Positions 8,717-18,736 of a stretch of 64,000 nucleotides of DNA are shown here, piece after piece (within the stretch, counting starts at the first letter, position 1; each line of letters starts with the position of its first letter). The position numbers and the translations under genes were made by a program. This stretch comes from Archangium lansingense (GTDB lineage Bacteria; Myxococcota; Myxococcia; Myxococcales; Myxococcaceae): positions 10,896,501 through 10,960,500 of the forward strand of contig NZ_JAPNKA010000001.1 of the NCBI RefSeq assembly GCF_026626635.1. Direction: 5' to 3'. The notes under the pieces are model-generated. The model was not told the origin of the DNA. It saw only the letters and a list, made by a program, of their open reading frames with translations, and made no database searches.

Positions 8717-8779
8717 AACTCTCCTGGATGAATGCCAGGACGTAGTCAGCTGACGCGACACAGGCAATGCGCCTGAGTG

Positions 8780-9712
8780 TCAGGGGTTCCACCACACGGC
8801 GCCCTTGCCCTCGATGGCCTGCACCGCACGCCGGCGCACCTCCGCCATCTGCTCGGCCGAAAGGGGCTCGAAGGCCACGGCGGCGTGAAGCGCGGCGTCC
8901 TGCTCGTTGGGGAAGCTCATCCCCAACAGAGCCACATCCGGATCCAGAGTGAGCGTGTAGCGCACGCACTCCTCCACGCCGAGATGCGGCAGCGAGGGCG
9001 CCCCCGCCTCGGCCCCACCGGAGCTCACCTTGCCGCGCGGACGTGCTTGGAGCGGGCGCCCGTAGCCCTCGGTGTCCCCGAGCAACTTGCCGGCCCCGAA
9101 GGTCTTGAAGGTCACCGTGCCCACCCCCTTTGCCTTCGCCAGCGGGAGGATCTCCTCCACGTAGCGCGGGTGGACGAAGGGCCCCACGGGGAACATCACC
9201 ACGTCACAGCGGCCGGACTCGAGCGCGGCGCGCAGCACGTCCGGGTGGTGGCTGGAGAGGCCCCGAAATCGCGCCTTGCCCTGGCGCACGCACCGCTCCA
9301 GTTCCTCCAGACCCCCGCCTAGCGCCGCCAGCCGCTCCCACGTGTCCAGCTTCGAGAGGTTGTGGAAGACGAAGAGGTCCACCGCCTCCAGCCCGAGCCG
9401 CCGCAGACTCTCCTCCACCTGCGGAGTCACCGGCTGATCCAGGAAGTCCACCTTGTCGATGACGAACATACCCTCGCGCCGACCTCGCAGGGCCTCGCCG
9501 ACGATCTGCTCGCTGTAGCCGTCCTCGTAGCCGGGGGCGGTGTCGATGACGTTGAGCCCGGCGTCCATAGCGCGGTGCAGCGTGGCCACGCACTGCGCCA
9601 AGGGGACCGAGCGGTCCGCCAGGTCACCCATCCCCACCCGAGTGGCCTGAAAGCCGGTACGCCCGAGCTGCCGTCGAGCCTGGAAGCGAGGAAGCGGTCG
9701 TTCGCCTGACAT
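8780..9712 (-). CDS. aldo/keto reductase
   Basis: The 310-residue product fits this NADPH-dependent TIM-barrel family. The tetrad is visible: Asp57 in VIDTAPGYEDGYSE, the following Tyr, Lys87 in FVIDKVDF and His117 in FVFHNLSK. ATG 9712 is preferred over the longer frame to 9784, which extends into the divergent promoter region. The C-terminal part (YTLTLDPDVALLGMSFPNE) follows the family. Substrate unknown. It is divergent from pruA. Confidence 0.88.
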   Translation of the reverse strand: MSGERPLPRFQARRQLGRTGFQATRVGMGDLADRSVPLAQCVATLHRAMDAGLNVIDTAPGYEDGYSEQIVGEALRGRREGMFVIDKVDFLDQPVTPQVEESLRRLGLEAVDLFVFHNLSKLDTWERLAALGGGLEELERCVRQGKARFRGLSSHHPDVLRAALESGRCDVVMFPVGPFVHPRYVEEILPLAKAKGVGTVTFKTFGAGKLLGDTEGYGRPLQARPRGKVSSGGAEAGAPSLPHLGVEECVRYTLTLDPDVALLGMSFPNEQDAALHAAVAFEPLSAEQMAEVRRRAVQAIEGKGAVWWNP

Positions 9713-9797
9713 GGAAGCCTCAGTCTGGGTGATGGATGTGATGTTCACAGGTACGGGTTTTACATACCCCGAGGATTCAACCATCGAGACGAAGGGC

Positions 9798-9803
9798 TAT
9801 GCT
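9798..9803 (+). promoter_or_regulatory. putative -10 element of pruA
   Basis: TATGCT lies about 40 bp upstream of the GTG start at 9844 inside GGGCTATGCTC, a context repeated upstream of deoD (12342). It overlaps the in-frame ATG at 9799, which argues against that ATG as the translation start. Confidence 0.35.
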
Positions 9804-9843
9804 CCAGCGCCCTTTTCCCAATTTCTCCCCCGAGGAGCTCCGC

Positions 9844-11481
<1,638 letters not shown>

Positions 11482-11581
11482 GCCCCGGGTCCGAAAGCAC
11501 GAGGCTCCGGTTGTAGGAAGAAGGGCTCGGAACCGCGAGGGAGACCTCAGGTTTCCGGGCCCTTCGCCGTCTGGCGAGCAC

Positions 11582-12286
11582 ATGCACACGCACGAAGAAG
11601 CGCCACGGACACTGGCCGCGACGACGCCACAGGGACACACCCTGATCCTCCGGCGCTTCGACTCCGCGGAGGAGGGACCGAGCTATCAGCTCTCCGAGTA
11701 CTGGAACTATCTGACGGCCGCCCCCCGGCATCGCCGTCCCCCCGCAGGTCTCCCCGAGTCCTTCCCGTCCCTGGACAGTGCCCTCCAGAGCGCCTGGGAG
11801 CACTGGCGGATTCCCCCCGAGGCCTTCGGCGACATCCACCTGGGCCGAAGGGTGACCCTCGACTTCATCGAGGCCCTCCGGAGCAATGCGCTGGGCCCCC
11901 TCGCCCTGGGAATGTCATCGCGAGCCCTGGTGGAACACCTCGGGATGCCCGAGAGCGTGCATCGCGTCTCCAAGGGCGTGGTCTGCTGGTTCTATGGCTC
12001 CGTGCAGCTGCTCTTCATCGACGATGCCCTCTACAGCCTGGAGATCGACCGCGGAGCAGGAGACTTCACCAGCCTCCGCTTCGAGGGTTGGTTCCTGGAG
12101 CGCACTACGACCCGGGCCGGGCTCGAAACAGAGCTGACGCGCCACGGGGTGCCCTACGCCCAGGAGACACGGATGGATCTTCCCGTCATCCGGGTCCCAC
12201 TCACGAGGACAGGCGCCGGATTCCTCTTCGACTTCCATCCCTGGGACGACACCCTCCACGCGCTGTACTGGAAACACGGCGAGTGA
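11582..12286 (+). CDS. hypothetical protein
   Basis: The 234-residue product (ATG 11582) is soluble, with no signal peptide, rich in Trp/Tyr/Phe and acidic residues. A central segment (LGMSSRALVEHLGMPESV...FYGSVQLLFID) resembles a small alpha/beta module found in many contact-dependent immunity-like or SMI1-like proteins, but no diagnostic motif is present. No toxin gene lies beside it. Function unassigned. Confidence 0.6.
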   Translation: MHTHEEAPRTLAATTPQGHTLILRRFDSAEEGPSYQLSEYWNYLTAAPRHRRPPAGLPESFPSLDSALQSAWEHWRIPPEAFGDIHLGRRVTLDFIEALRSNALGPLALGMSSRALVEHLGMPESVHRVSKGVVCWFYGSVQLLFIDDALYSLEIDRGAGDFTSLRFEGWFLERTTTRAGLETELTRHGVPYAQETRMDLPVIRVPLTRTGAGFLFDFHPWDDTLHALYWKHGE

Positions 12287-12341
12287 GCGGCCTCATAAGC
12301 GGCGGAAGGCCATAACCTCTTCGCCTGGACGGCGGAGGGGC

Positions 12342-12347
12342 TATGCT
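12342..12347 (+). promoter_or_regulatory. putative -10 element of deoD (near-leaderless)
   Basis: TATGCT ends 8 nt before the deoD ATG, in the same GGGCTATGCTC context seen upstream of pruA. No Shine-Dalgarno lies between it and the ATG, so the transcript may start at or next to the start codon. No convincing -35 is visible. Confidence 0.35.
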
Positions 12348-12355
12348 CTCGCGCC

Positions 12356-13066
12356 ATGCCTACTCCCCATATCTCCGCCGCGCCGGGAGACTTCGCCGAC
12401 GTGGTGCTCATGCCCGGCGACCCGCTGCGCGCCCGCTACATCGCCCAGCGCTTCCTCCAGGACGCCCGCGAGGTCAACTCGGTCCGCAACATGTACGGCT
12501 TCACCGGCCAGAGCCGCGGCCGCAAGGTGTCCGTCATGGGCCATGGAATGGGAGTCCCCTCCATCTCCATCTACGCCACCGAGCTCATCCAGCAGTACGG
12601 CGCCCGCGTGCTCATCCGCGTGGGAAGCTGCGGCGCCCTCCGCAAGGACGTGAAGCTGCGCGAGGTCATCGTCGCGGTCGGCGCGGGCACCGACTCCAAC
12701 GTCAACCGCATGCGCTTCAAGGGCCAGGACTTCCCCGCCGTGGCGGACTTCGCCCTCGCCCGGCAGGCCGTCGAGGCCGCCGAGAAGCGCGGCAAGCCCG
12801 TGCGCGCCGGCTCCGTGTTCACCTCGGACCTCTTCTACGCCCCGGGCGGGGAGAACTACGAGGTCCACGAGCGCATGGGCATGCTCGCCGTGGAGATGGA
12901 GGTCGCGGGCCTGTACGGCGTGGCCGCCGAGTTCAACGCCCGCGCGCTCGCTCTGCTCACCGTCTCGGACCACCTGCGCACCGGCGAGAAGCTCAGCGCC
13001 GAAGAGCGGCAGACCACGTTCGACGAGATGATCGAACTGGCCCTGGACGTAGCCGCCGCTCAGTAG
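12356..13066 (+). CDS. deoD: purine-nucleoside phosphorylase, DeoD type
   Basis: The 236-residue length is exact for hexameric DeoD enzymes, which phosphorolyse purine (deoxy)ribonucleosides. Family motifs include MPGDPLRARYIA (phosphate site), GHGMGVPSI, RVGSCGAL, EMEVAGLYGVA and catalytic Asp205 in SDHLRTGE. The 3' end overlaps the convergent glycosylphosphotransferase gene by 7 bp. The ATG lacks a ribosome site but lies 8 nt after a -10-like TATGCT. Confidence 0.95.
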   Translation: MPTPHISAAPGDFADVVLMPGDPLRARYIAQRFLQDAREVNSVRNMYGFTGQSRGRKVSVMGHGMGVPSISIYATELIQQYGARVLIRVGSCGALRKDVKLREVIVAVGAGTDSNVNRMRFKGQDFPAVADFALARQAVEAAEKRGKPVRAGSVFTSDLFYAPGGENYEVHERMGMLAVEMEVAGLYGVAAEFNARALALLTVSDHLRTGEKLSAEERQTTFDEMIELALDVAAAQ

Positions 13067-14631
13067 GCGCCGGTGCGCCGAAACACGGCCGGCAACGTCC
13101 TGAGGAGAATCTCCAGGTCCAGCCAGAGCGACCAGCGGTGGATGTACTCGCAGTCGAGCCGGACCACCTCCTCGAAGTCGGTGATGGAGCTGCGGCCACT
13201 CACCTGCCACAGGCCGGTGATGCCCGGCAGGGCGCCCAGCCGGCCGAAGTGGTGCTCGCGGTAGGTGGCCAGGTCCGACTCGAAGAAGGGCCTGGGCCCC
13301 ACCAGCGACATCTCCCCGCCCAGCACGTTGAAGAGCTGGGGCAGCTCGTCCAGGCTCCACTTGCGCAGCACGGCGCCCACGCGGGTGACGCGAGGGTCAT
13401 TCGGAATCTTGAACAGGCGCGCGTCACCGCTGGTGTTGAGGTGGGCCAGCTTGGCCTTCTCCGCGTCGGCGCCCACCCGCATGGTGCGGAACTTCATCAT
13501 CTTGAAGGTGCGGCCGCCCTGCCCCACCCGCTCCTGGGCGAAGAAGACGGGCCCGCGCGAGTCGAGCTTGATGGCGATCGCGATGAGCGTGAGCAGCGGG
13601 GAGATGGCCAGCAGCCCCAGGCCCGCGCCCAGCAGGTCCACCATCCGCTTGACCCACATCTGCTGCGCGCGCAGCGAGGGGACGGTGAGCTCCATGAAGG
13701 AGAGCGAGCGGTAGGAGATGGGCGAGGGGCGCACCCAGCCGAGCCGGTCATAGCGGGACACGGCCAACAGGCGGACGCCGGAGGACACCACGGCCTCCAT
13801 CAGCAGCTTGATCTGCTCGTCGTCCACGAGGCCGCAGAGCACCACGGTGTCCACGGCGTTGTGCTGCAGCACGGTCCAGAGGTCATCCACGGAGCCGAGC
13901 ACCTTGCCCTGCCCGTCAGAAGGCAGCTCGGGCACGGAGGGGGAGACCCACCCCACCACCTCCAGCACACCAAAGTGCTCCAGGCGCTTGTGCACCCGCT
14001 GGCAGGCGGGGTCATCCGGAGAGCCCACCAGCATCACGCGCTCGGCGGGAGAGTGGAAGGCGGGGATGCGGATGAGCCGGGCGATGACCCGGTCGAGCAG
14101 GAAGCGGTTCAGCATGACGCCGGCGCCCAGACCCGCCACGGCCGTCAGGTAGTGCACCACCACGGGGGCAATGCCGCGCAGCCACAGGTCTCGCCAGAGC
14201 ACCAGGCCCACCGCGAGCAGCACGCCGCTGAAGATGCGCCGCAGCGAGCGCCAGTCGTCTCCCGAGTGGTAGGCCCCGGCGATCAGCAGGCCCACCACGA
14301 GGGCTCCGCCCATCTGCCATCCGCCAGCGGACCCGAGCGGGGGAACGGCCCAGCGGGTGGCGGCATCGAGCGGCTCGAGCTTGTGACTGGTCTGCACGAG
14401 GTTCAGCGCCGTGCGGACCATGAGGAAGGCCACGATGTCGGCGACGAGCAGCAGCAGCGTGCGCGAGGAGGCCCGTAGGGCATGCATCAGCAGCGTGCGG
14501 GAGGCGCGGCGCTGCAACACGACACGAGGAGGAACCAACCAGAGAGGCTTGGCTGGGACCGCGACCGCGAGGAATCGGCCCGACGCGGTGGTCGTCCCGG
14601 GGGGAGGGACTGGCGAGGCAGGGGGGCTCAC
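13060..14631 (-). CDS. polyprenyl glycosylphosphotransferase (exopolysaccharide initiation)
   Basis: The 523-residue membrane protein would load the first hexose-1-phosphate on undecaprenyl phosphate. It has four predicted N-terminal membrane helices, a cytosolic Rossmann-like domain (VMLVGSPDDPACQRVHKRL), a fifth helix (GLGLLAISPLLTLIAIAIKL), and the C-terminal bacterial sugar transferase domain with MMKFRTM, SLDELPQLFNVL and MSLVGPRP. The layout matches WbaP/WcaJ-type enzymes. No other polysaccharide genes adjoin it, which is common for initiating transferases in myxobacteria. The start could be internal (ATG at MHALRASS). Confidence 0.9.
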   Translation of the reverse strand: MSPPASPVPPPGTTTASGRFLAVAVPAKPLWLVPPRVVLQRRASRTLLMHALRASSRTLLLLVADIVAFLMVRTALNLVQTSHKLEPLDAATRWAVPPLGSAGGWQMGGALVVGLLIAGAYHSGDDWRSLRRIFSGVLLAVGLVLWRDLWLRGIAPVVVHYLTAVAGLGAGVMLNRFLLDRVIARLIRIPAFHSPAERVMLVGSPDDPACQRVHKRLEHFGVLEVVGWVSPSVPELPSDGQGKVLGSVDDLWTVLQHNAVDTVVLCGLVDDEQIKLLMEAVVSSGVRLLAVSRYDRLGWVRPSPISYRSLSFMELTVPSLRAQQMWVKRMVDLLGAGLGLLAISPLLTLIAIAIKLDSRGPVFFAQERVGQGGRTFKMMKFRTMRVGADAEKAKLAHLNTSGDARLFKIPNDPRVTRVGAVLRKWSLDELPQLFNVLGGEMSLVGPRPFFESDLATYREHHFGRLGALPGITGLWQVSGRSSITDFEEVVRLDCEYIHRWSLWLDLEILLRTLPAVFRRTGAY

Positions 14632-14745
14632 TCCGTTATTTTGCCACCTCGCTTCCGAGCGAGTCCATGCTTGAACCGGAATAAAGACCCGACCTGCGGG
14701 GTTGGAACCCCCCTCGCGCTCGCCTGGCCGCTACACACCGGCCAT

Positions 14746-14774
14746 CATATTCCGTCCGTCATGACGGATATCCT
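14746..14774 (+). promoter_or_regulatory. putative metY promoter with palindromic operator
   Basis: TCCGTCATGACGGA (14755-14768) is a perfect 14-bp palindrome immediately before TATCCT (14769-14774), a good -10. There is no good -35 at the right distance (CATATT). A start near 14781 would fall 20 nt before the leader ORF's ribosome site. A regulator bound on the palindrome would occupy the -35/-10 spacer. The region 14632-14745 shows no other feature. Confidence 0.45.
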
Positions 14775-14815
14775 GTTTAACGGACGTCTTGACAGGATGA
14801 CGGAGGAGGTCCATC

Positions 14816-14899
14816 TTGCAGCCCGTCATGACCTTCGCGCCCATCGCCTGTCGTCGAATGCAGATGCCGAGTGGTGGGCCTGTGCCCGCCGCCGGTTGA
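14816..14899 (+). CDS. putative leader peptide of the methionine unit
   Basis: A 27-codon ORF starts at TTG 14816, five bases after a near-perfect Shine-Dalgarno GGAGGAGGT (14802-14810), and ends TGA 14897-14899. Its product reads MQPVMTFAPIACRRMQMPS and then a Gly/Pro/Ala tail. It contains three internal Met, including Met-x-Met, and one Cys, the amino acids whose synthesis the downstream genes serve. The last codons lie in a GC hairpin (GGTGGGC/GCCCGCC). Ribosome stalling here could control the attenuator at 14933. No homology is known to me. Confidence 0.5.
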   Translation: MQPVMTFAPIACRRMQMPSGGPVPAAG

Positions 14900-14932
14900 C
14901 CGACGTTCGGCGACCCGTGGCGAGCAGAGCGG

Positions 14933-14970
14933 AGCCCACCATCCCGCGAGGGTCGGTGGGCTTTGTCGTG
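14933..14970 (+). terminator. attenuator-like hairpin in the metY leader
   Basis: Arms AGCCCACC (14933-14940) and GGTGGGCT (14955-14962) enclose a 2x2 internal loop, a CCC/GGG stem and a GCGA tetraloop, followed by TTGTCGTGT. The U run is short, so termination may be partial. The left arm is repeated exactly at 15001-15008, giving the right arm a competing partner downstream. Confidence 0.55.
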
Positions 14971-14980
14971 TCTGGCCTCC

Positions 14981-15019
14981 GGTGCCCTCGTGGCTTTTTC
15001 AGCCCACCCGAGGAGCACC
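14981..15019 (+). promoter_or_regulatory. Shine-Dalgarno-sequestering hairpin of metY
   Basis: GGTGCCCTCG (14981-14990) pairs with CGAGG-A-GCACC (15009-15019), ten base pairs with one bulged A. The right arm contains the metY ribosome site GAGGAG (15010-15015). The loop holds the second AGCCCACC copy (15001-15008), which can instead pair with 14955-14962 and so open the hairpin. This looks like a translational switch coupled to the upstream attenuator. Confidence 0.55.
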
Positions 15020-15022
15020 TCC

Positions 15023-16312
15023 ATGAGCACGAATCCGTCGCAGTCCAAGCACTTCGAGACCCTGGCCCTTCACGCTGGCTACGAGCCCGATCCCACCACG
15101 GGCTCGCGCGCGGTGCCCATCTACCAGACGACGAGCTACCGCTTCCGCAACGCGCAGCACGCGGCGGACCTGTTCGCGCTCAAGGAGCCGGGCAACATCT
15201 ACACGCGCATCATGAACCCCACGACGGACGTCTTCGAGAAGCGCATCGCGGCGCTCGAGGGCGGAGTGGGAGCGCTGGCGGTGGCGTCGGGACAGGCGGC
15301 GGAGACGCTCGCGCTGCTGAACATCCTCAAGGCGGGTGACGAGCTCGTCTCGGCCACGAGCCTCTACGGAGGCACGTACAACCTGTTCAAGGTGACGCTG
15401 CCGCGGCTGGGCATCCAGACGCGCTTCGTGGATGCGAACAAGCCGGACGAGGTGAAGGCGGCCATCGGCCCGAAGACGAAGGCGCTCTACATCGAGTCGG
15501 TGGGCAACCCGCGGCTGGACATTCCGGACTTCGAGGTGCTGGGAGCCATCGCGCGCGAGGCGGGGATTCCGCTCATCGTGGACAACACGGCGCTATCGCC
15601 GGCGCTGTTCAACCCGCTGCGCCACGGGGCGAACATCGTGGTGCACAGCGCGACGAAGTACATCGGCGGCCACGGCACGTCGATTGGCGGCGTCATCGTG
15701 GACGGCGGCAACTTCCCCTGGGACAACGGCCGCTTCCCCGAGTTCACCGAGCCCAACCCGGGCTACCACGGACTGCGGCTGACGGAGGCGCTCGGGCCGG
15801 CGGCCTTCATCGTCAAGGCGCGGCTGGAGGGCCTGAGAGACCTCGGGCCGGCGCTGAGCCCGTTCAACGCGCACGCCTTCATCCTCGGGCTGGAGACGCT
15901 GAAGCTGCGGGTGGAGAGACACTCGGAGAACGCGCTGACGGTGGCGAAGTGGCTGCGGCGGCACCCCAAGGTGGAGTGGGTGCGCTACCCGGGACTGGAG
16001 GAGGATCCGTCCTTCGCGAACGCAAAGAAGTACCTGCGCAACGGAGCGGGCGGACTGGTGACGTTCGGGGTGCGGGGCGGAGTGGAGGCGGGACGGAAGC
16101 TCATCGATGGCGTGAAGCTGTGGAGCCTGCTGGCGAACATCGGAGACACGCGCTCGCTGATCATCCACCCGGCGAGCACGACGCATCAGCAGCTCACCCC
16201 CGCGGAGAGGCAGAGCACGGGAGTATCGGACGGACTGGTGCGACTGTCGGTGGGCCTGGAACATCTCGACGACTTGCAGGCGGACCTGGAGCAAGCGCTC
16301 GCCGGATCCTGA
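15023..16312 (+). CDS. metY: O-acetylhomoserine aminocarboxypropyltransferase (sulfhydrylase)
   Basis: The 429-residue PLP enzyme makes homocysteine from O-acetylhomoserine and sulfide. The Cys/Met-metabolism family motifs are present: YTRIMNPTTDVFEKRIAALEGG, the PLP lysine Lys212 in VVHSATKYIGGHGT, and the C-terminal SRSL/HPASTTHQQL substrate loop (here RSLIIHPASTTHQQL). ATG 15023 has GAGGAG 7 nt upstream; the frame runs back to 14963 but across the leader hairpins. metX follows 159 bp later, so both steps of direct sulfhydrylation are encoded together. Confidence 0.95.
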   Translation: MSTNPSQSKHFETLALHAGYEPDPTTGSRAVPIYQTTSYRFRNAQHAADLFALKEPGNIYTRIMNPTTDVFEKRIAALEGGVGALAVASGQAAETLALLNILKAGDELVSATSLYGGTYNLFKVTLPRLGIQTRFVDANKPDEVKAAIGPKTKALYIESVGNPRLDIPDFEVLGAIAREAGIPLIVDNTALSPALFNPLRHGANIVVHSATKYIGGHGTSIGGVIVDGGNFPWDNGRFPEFTEPNPGYHGLRLTEALGPAAFIVKARLEGLRDLGPALSPFNAHAFILGLETLKLRVERHSENALTVAKWLRRHPKVEWVRYPGLEEDPSFANAKKYLRNGAGGLVTFGVRGGVEAGRKLIDGVKLWSLLANIGDTRSLIIHPASTTHQQLTPAERQSTGVSDGLVRLSVGLEHLDDLQADLEQALAGS

Positions 16313-16330
16313 ACTCCCACTCCTCCCCCA

Positions 16331-16369
16331 CTCTCCCCTCGCCCTCCGGGAGAGGGACAGGGTGAGGGT
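16331..16369 (+). repeat. dispersed palindromic repeat, copy B
   Basis: CTCTCCCC TCGCCCTCCGGGAGAGGG followed by ACAGGGTGAGGGT, in the metY-metX gap. It is head-to-tail with copy C, 31 bp downstream. Confidence 0.75.
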
Positions 16370-16400
16370 GCCACGCCTCCCGGGTTGCCCCCGTGAATGC

Positions 16401-16435
16401 CCCCTCTCCCTCTGGGAGAGGGCTGGGGTGAGGGT
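16401..16435 (+). repeat. dispersed palindromic repeat, copy C
   Basis: CCCCTCTCCC TCTGGGAGAGGG followed by CTGGGGTGAGGGT. The preceding CCCGGGTTGCCCCC string also flanks copy A, so the mobile or conserved unit is longer than the core palindrome. Confidence 0.75.
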
Positions 16436-16471
16436 CACCGCCCGCGCATCTCTACTCACAGGAACTCCGCC

Positions 16472-17878
16472 ATGACCGCATCGCCCAGTGTCTTCGATCT
16501 CTCACTCCCCGACCTGCCGCTGGAGGCAGGAGCGCGGGTCATGTCCCACGTGGCACGAGGCTGGTGGTGGGGACCCGAGAAGGACCTGCCGTGGCTGCGC
16601 GCACGAGGCCACGTCCTCCCCGAGGAGACGGTGCGAAAGAACGCGCTGCGAGTCGTGCGCCGCACGAAGAAGGAGCTGCGCCAACTCACCGTGTCCCCAA
16701 GGAGCGAGCGCCCCGCGAGCCCGGACCCCACGGTGCCCACGGTGCTGCTGGTCCACGCGTTGACGGGAGACATGCGCGCGGGGGGAGAGGGCGGGTGGTG
16801 GGAGCCGGTCATTGGCCCAGGACGAGCGCTGGACCCAGAGCGGGTGCGGTTGCTCTGTTTCAACAACCTGGGCTCCTGTTACGGGAGCTCGGGCCCGGCG
16901 GACGAGGGCTTCCCCCAGCGAGTGGAGGATCGCCGCTTCGGTGCACCCAAGCCGCTGCTCAAGGGAGACCTGCGGCAGAACGAGCACTCGCTGCCGGCCA
17001 CCGTCACGCCGTGGGACCAGGCGCGGGCCATCTTGCAGGCCTTGGACGCCCTGGGCCTCGAGCGCATCTCTCTCGTGGTGGGGGGCTCGCTAGGAGGAAT
17101 GATCGTCCTGTGCCTGGCGGTGCTGGCACCGGAGCGCTTCGAGCGCATCTGTCCCATCGCGGCGGCGGAGGAGGCAAGCCCGTGGGTGGTGGGGTGGAAC
17201 CACGTGGCGAGACAGGCGCTGCTGTTGGACCCGGAGTTCCCCGTGGCGCCCGTGCGAGGCCTGGAGCTGGCGAGGCAGCTCGCGATGCTCACCTACCGAG
17301 CGGAGCCTGGCCTGCAATCGCGCCACGGAAGAAACCAACCCCGGCCGGGACAGACCCAGGGCTCCGGCTGGTCATCCCGGGCGCTGTACCCCATCCAGAG
17401 CTACCTGGAGTACCAGGGGGCGAAGCTCCGGGCGCGCTTCGACGCGCGGACGTACCTGGCGCTGCTGGGCGCGATGGACCACCACGATCTCGCGCGTGCA
17501 CCCGAAGGGGACACGCGCGAAACCTGGGGCGTGCCGCGCATCCGGGCGAGCGCCCTGTGCGTGGGAATCGACAACGACCAGCTCTTCTACCCCGAGCACA
17601 TGGAGCGACTGACGAGCCGCCTGCAGGCGCTCGGGCGCCACGCGGAGTACGCCGAGCTCTCCAGCCCCCACGGGCACGACGGCTTCCTCATCGAGTGGGA
17701 GCCGCTCGAGGGGCTGCTGAGGCGCGCACTCGCCCTGCCCTCCTCCCGGCACCCCAGGAGCGCGGGGACGTCCACGCCAGGGGACTCCCCCTCCACGCCC
17801 GAAACGGCGGAGGCCGTGTGCCCAGCCTCGCTGCCCTCGAAGACGTACGCTTTGTCCACTCGGCCCGCTCCTTGCTGA
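16472..17878 (+). CDS. metX: homoserine O-acyltransferase (MetX family)
   Basis: The 468-residue alpha/beta hydrolase acylates homoserine, making the substrate of the neighbouring metY product. Nucleophile Ser206 is in VVGGSLGGMI, Asp367 in CVGIDNDQLFYP and His402 in SPHGHDGFL. LLVHALTGD and NNLGSCYGSSGP form the oxyanion/substrate loops. ATG 16472 is preferred; the frame open to 16397 passes through repeat copy C. The product is longer than usual (about 380), with an N-terminal extension and a low-complexity Ser/Pro tail after residue 422. Confidence 0.9.
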   Translation: MTASPSVFDLSLPDLPLEAGARVMSHVARGWWWGPEKDLPWLRARGHVLPEETVRKNALRVVRRTKKELRQLTVSPRSERPASPDPTVPTVLLVHALTGDMRAGGEGGWWEPVIGPGRALDPERVRLLCFNNLGSCYGSSGPADEGFPQRVEDRRFGAPKPLLKGDLRQNEHSLPATVTPWDQARAILQALDALGLERISLVVGGSLGGMIVLCLAVLAPERFERICPIAAAEEASPWVVGWNHVARQALLLDPEFPVAPVRGLELARQLAMLTYRAEPGLQSRHGRNQPRPGQTQGSGWSSRALYPIQSYLEYQGAKLRARFDARTYLALLGAMDHHDLARAPEGDTRETWGVPRIRASALCVGIDNDQLFYPEHMERLTSRLQALGRHAEYAELSSPHGHDGFLIEWEPLEGLLRRALALPSSRHPRSAGTSTPGDSPSTPETAEAVCPASLPSKTYALSTRPAPC

Positions 17879-17932
17879 GAAGTAGCGTGGGGGAGGTTGA
17901 CCGGAGAGGTCACACGTCGCAGGCTTGAAGCC

Positions 17933-18727
17933 ATGGGACGAAACACGAATGAGGGTGGGGATGCCTTCCCCCGGGCGCCTACCCAAGAGGAGTGGGAGGC
18001 GATGGGGCCGGAGGAGAGGGAGCGGGTGGTGGCATCACTGCCCGGCGAGGTGACGTGGGACGAGATGGCCATGCCGGAGGGCGACAAGCACTTCCGGGCC
18101 AAGGTGCGCACGCTGGACGTGCTCGAGGGCTATTTCAGCCACCAGCGGCGCAGGGTGTACCTGGGAGCGGAGCTGCCCATCTACTACCCGGGCGAGCGCC
18201 GCTTCGCGCCGGACCTGCTGGCGGTGCTGGATGTGGAGACGCACGAGCGGGAGAAGTGGGTGGTGAGCCACGAAGGCAAGGGGCTGGACTGGGTGCTGGA
18301 GGTCCACGTGGGCGGCGATCGGAAGAAGGACGCCGAATACAACGTGGAGCGCTACGCGCGGCTGGGGATACCCGAGTACTTCATCTACGACCGGGCCCGG
18401 GAGAGGCTGGAAGGCTACCGGTTACCAGAACCCGGGGCGCGGCGGTACGAGCGGATGAAGACAAACCAGGGCCGCTACACCTCGGAGGTGCTGGGACTGG
18501 AGCTGGAGGTGGTGGGGGCGCAATTGCAGGTGTGGGCGGGCAACGCGCTGTTGCTCGAGTCGGGGGAACTGGTGGCGCGAATGAAGGAGAAGCTGGAGGA
18601 GGTGCAGCAGCGGGTGGACGAGGAGGCACGGCTGCGCGCGGAGGAGGCGCGGCAGCGCGAGAAGGCGGAGCGCCGCATCGCGGAGCTGACGGCCGAATTG
18701 GAGCGCCTCCAGCACCGCGAGGAGTGA
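17933..18727 (+). CDS. Uma2-family (DUF820) putative restriction-like nuclease with coiled-coil tail
   Basis: The 264-residue product has the Uma2 PD-(D/E)XK-like core: YPGERRFAPDLLAVLDV, WVLEVHVGGDRKKDAEYNVERY and LGIPEYFIYD. The expected acidic residues (Asp in APDLL, Glu in LEVHV) and the following lysines are present. After residue about 195 comes a Glu/Arg-rich coiled coil. Uma2 proteins occur in many copies in cyanobacteria and myxobacteria and their role is not settled. The start may alternatively be TTG 17897. Confidence 0.85.
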   Translation: MGRNTNEGGDAFPRAPTQEEWEAMGPEERERVVASLPGEVTWDEMAMPEGDKHFRAKVRTLDVLEGYFSHQRRRVYLGAELPIYYPGERRFAPDLLAVLDVETHEREKWVVSHEGKGLDWVLEVHVGGDRKKDAEYNVERYARLGIPEYFIYDRARERLEGYRLPEPGARRYERMKTNQGRYTSEVLGLELEVVGAQLQVWAGNALLLESGELVARMKEKLEEVQQRVDEEARLRAEEARQREKAERRIAELTAELERLQHREE

Positions 18728-18736
18728 AGTCCGGGC

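Noticed and set aside
9799..9843. ATG 9799 as the pruA start
   Set aside because: It overlaps a likely -10 and has no ribosome site; GTG 9844 has GAGGAG and matches the family start.
12343..14478. 711-codon frame overlapping deoD and antisense to the glycosylphosphotransferase
   Set aside because: Arg/Pro/His-rich shadow with no motif, contradicted by two well-supported genes.
14789..14794. TTGACA as the -35 of the metY promoter
   Set aside because: Its -10 would place the transcription start after the leader ORF ribosome site, making that site useless; the upstream TATCCT fits better.
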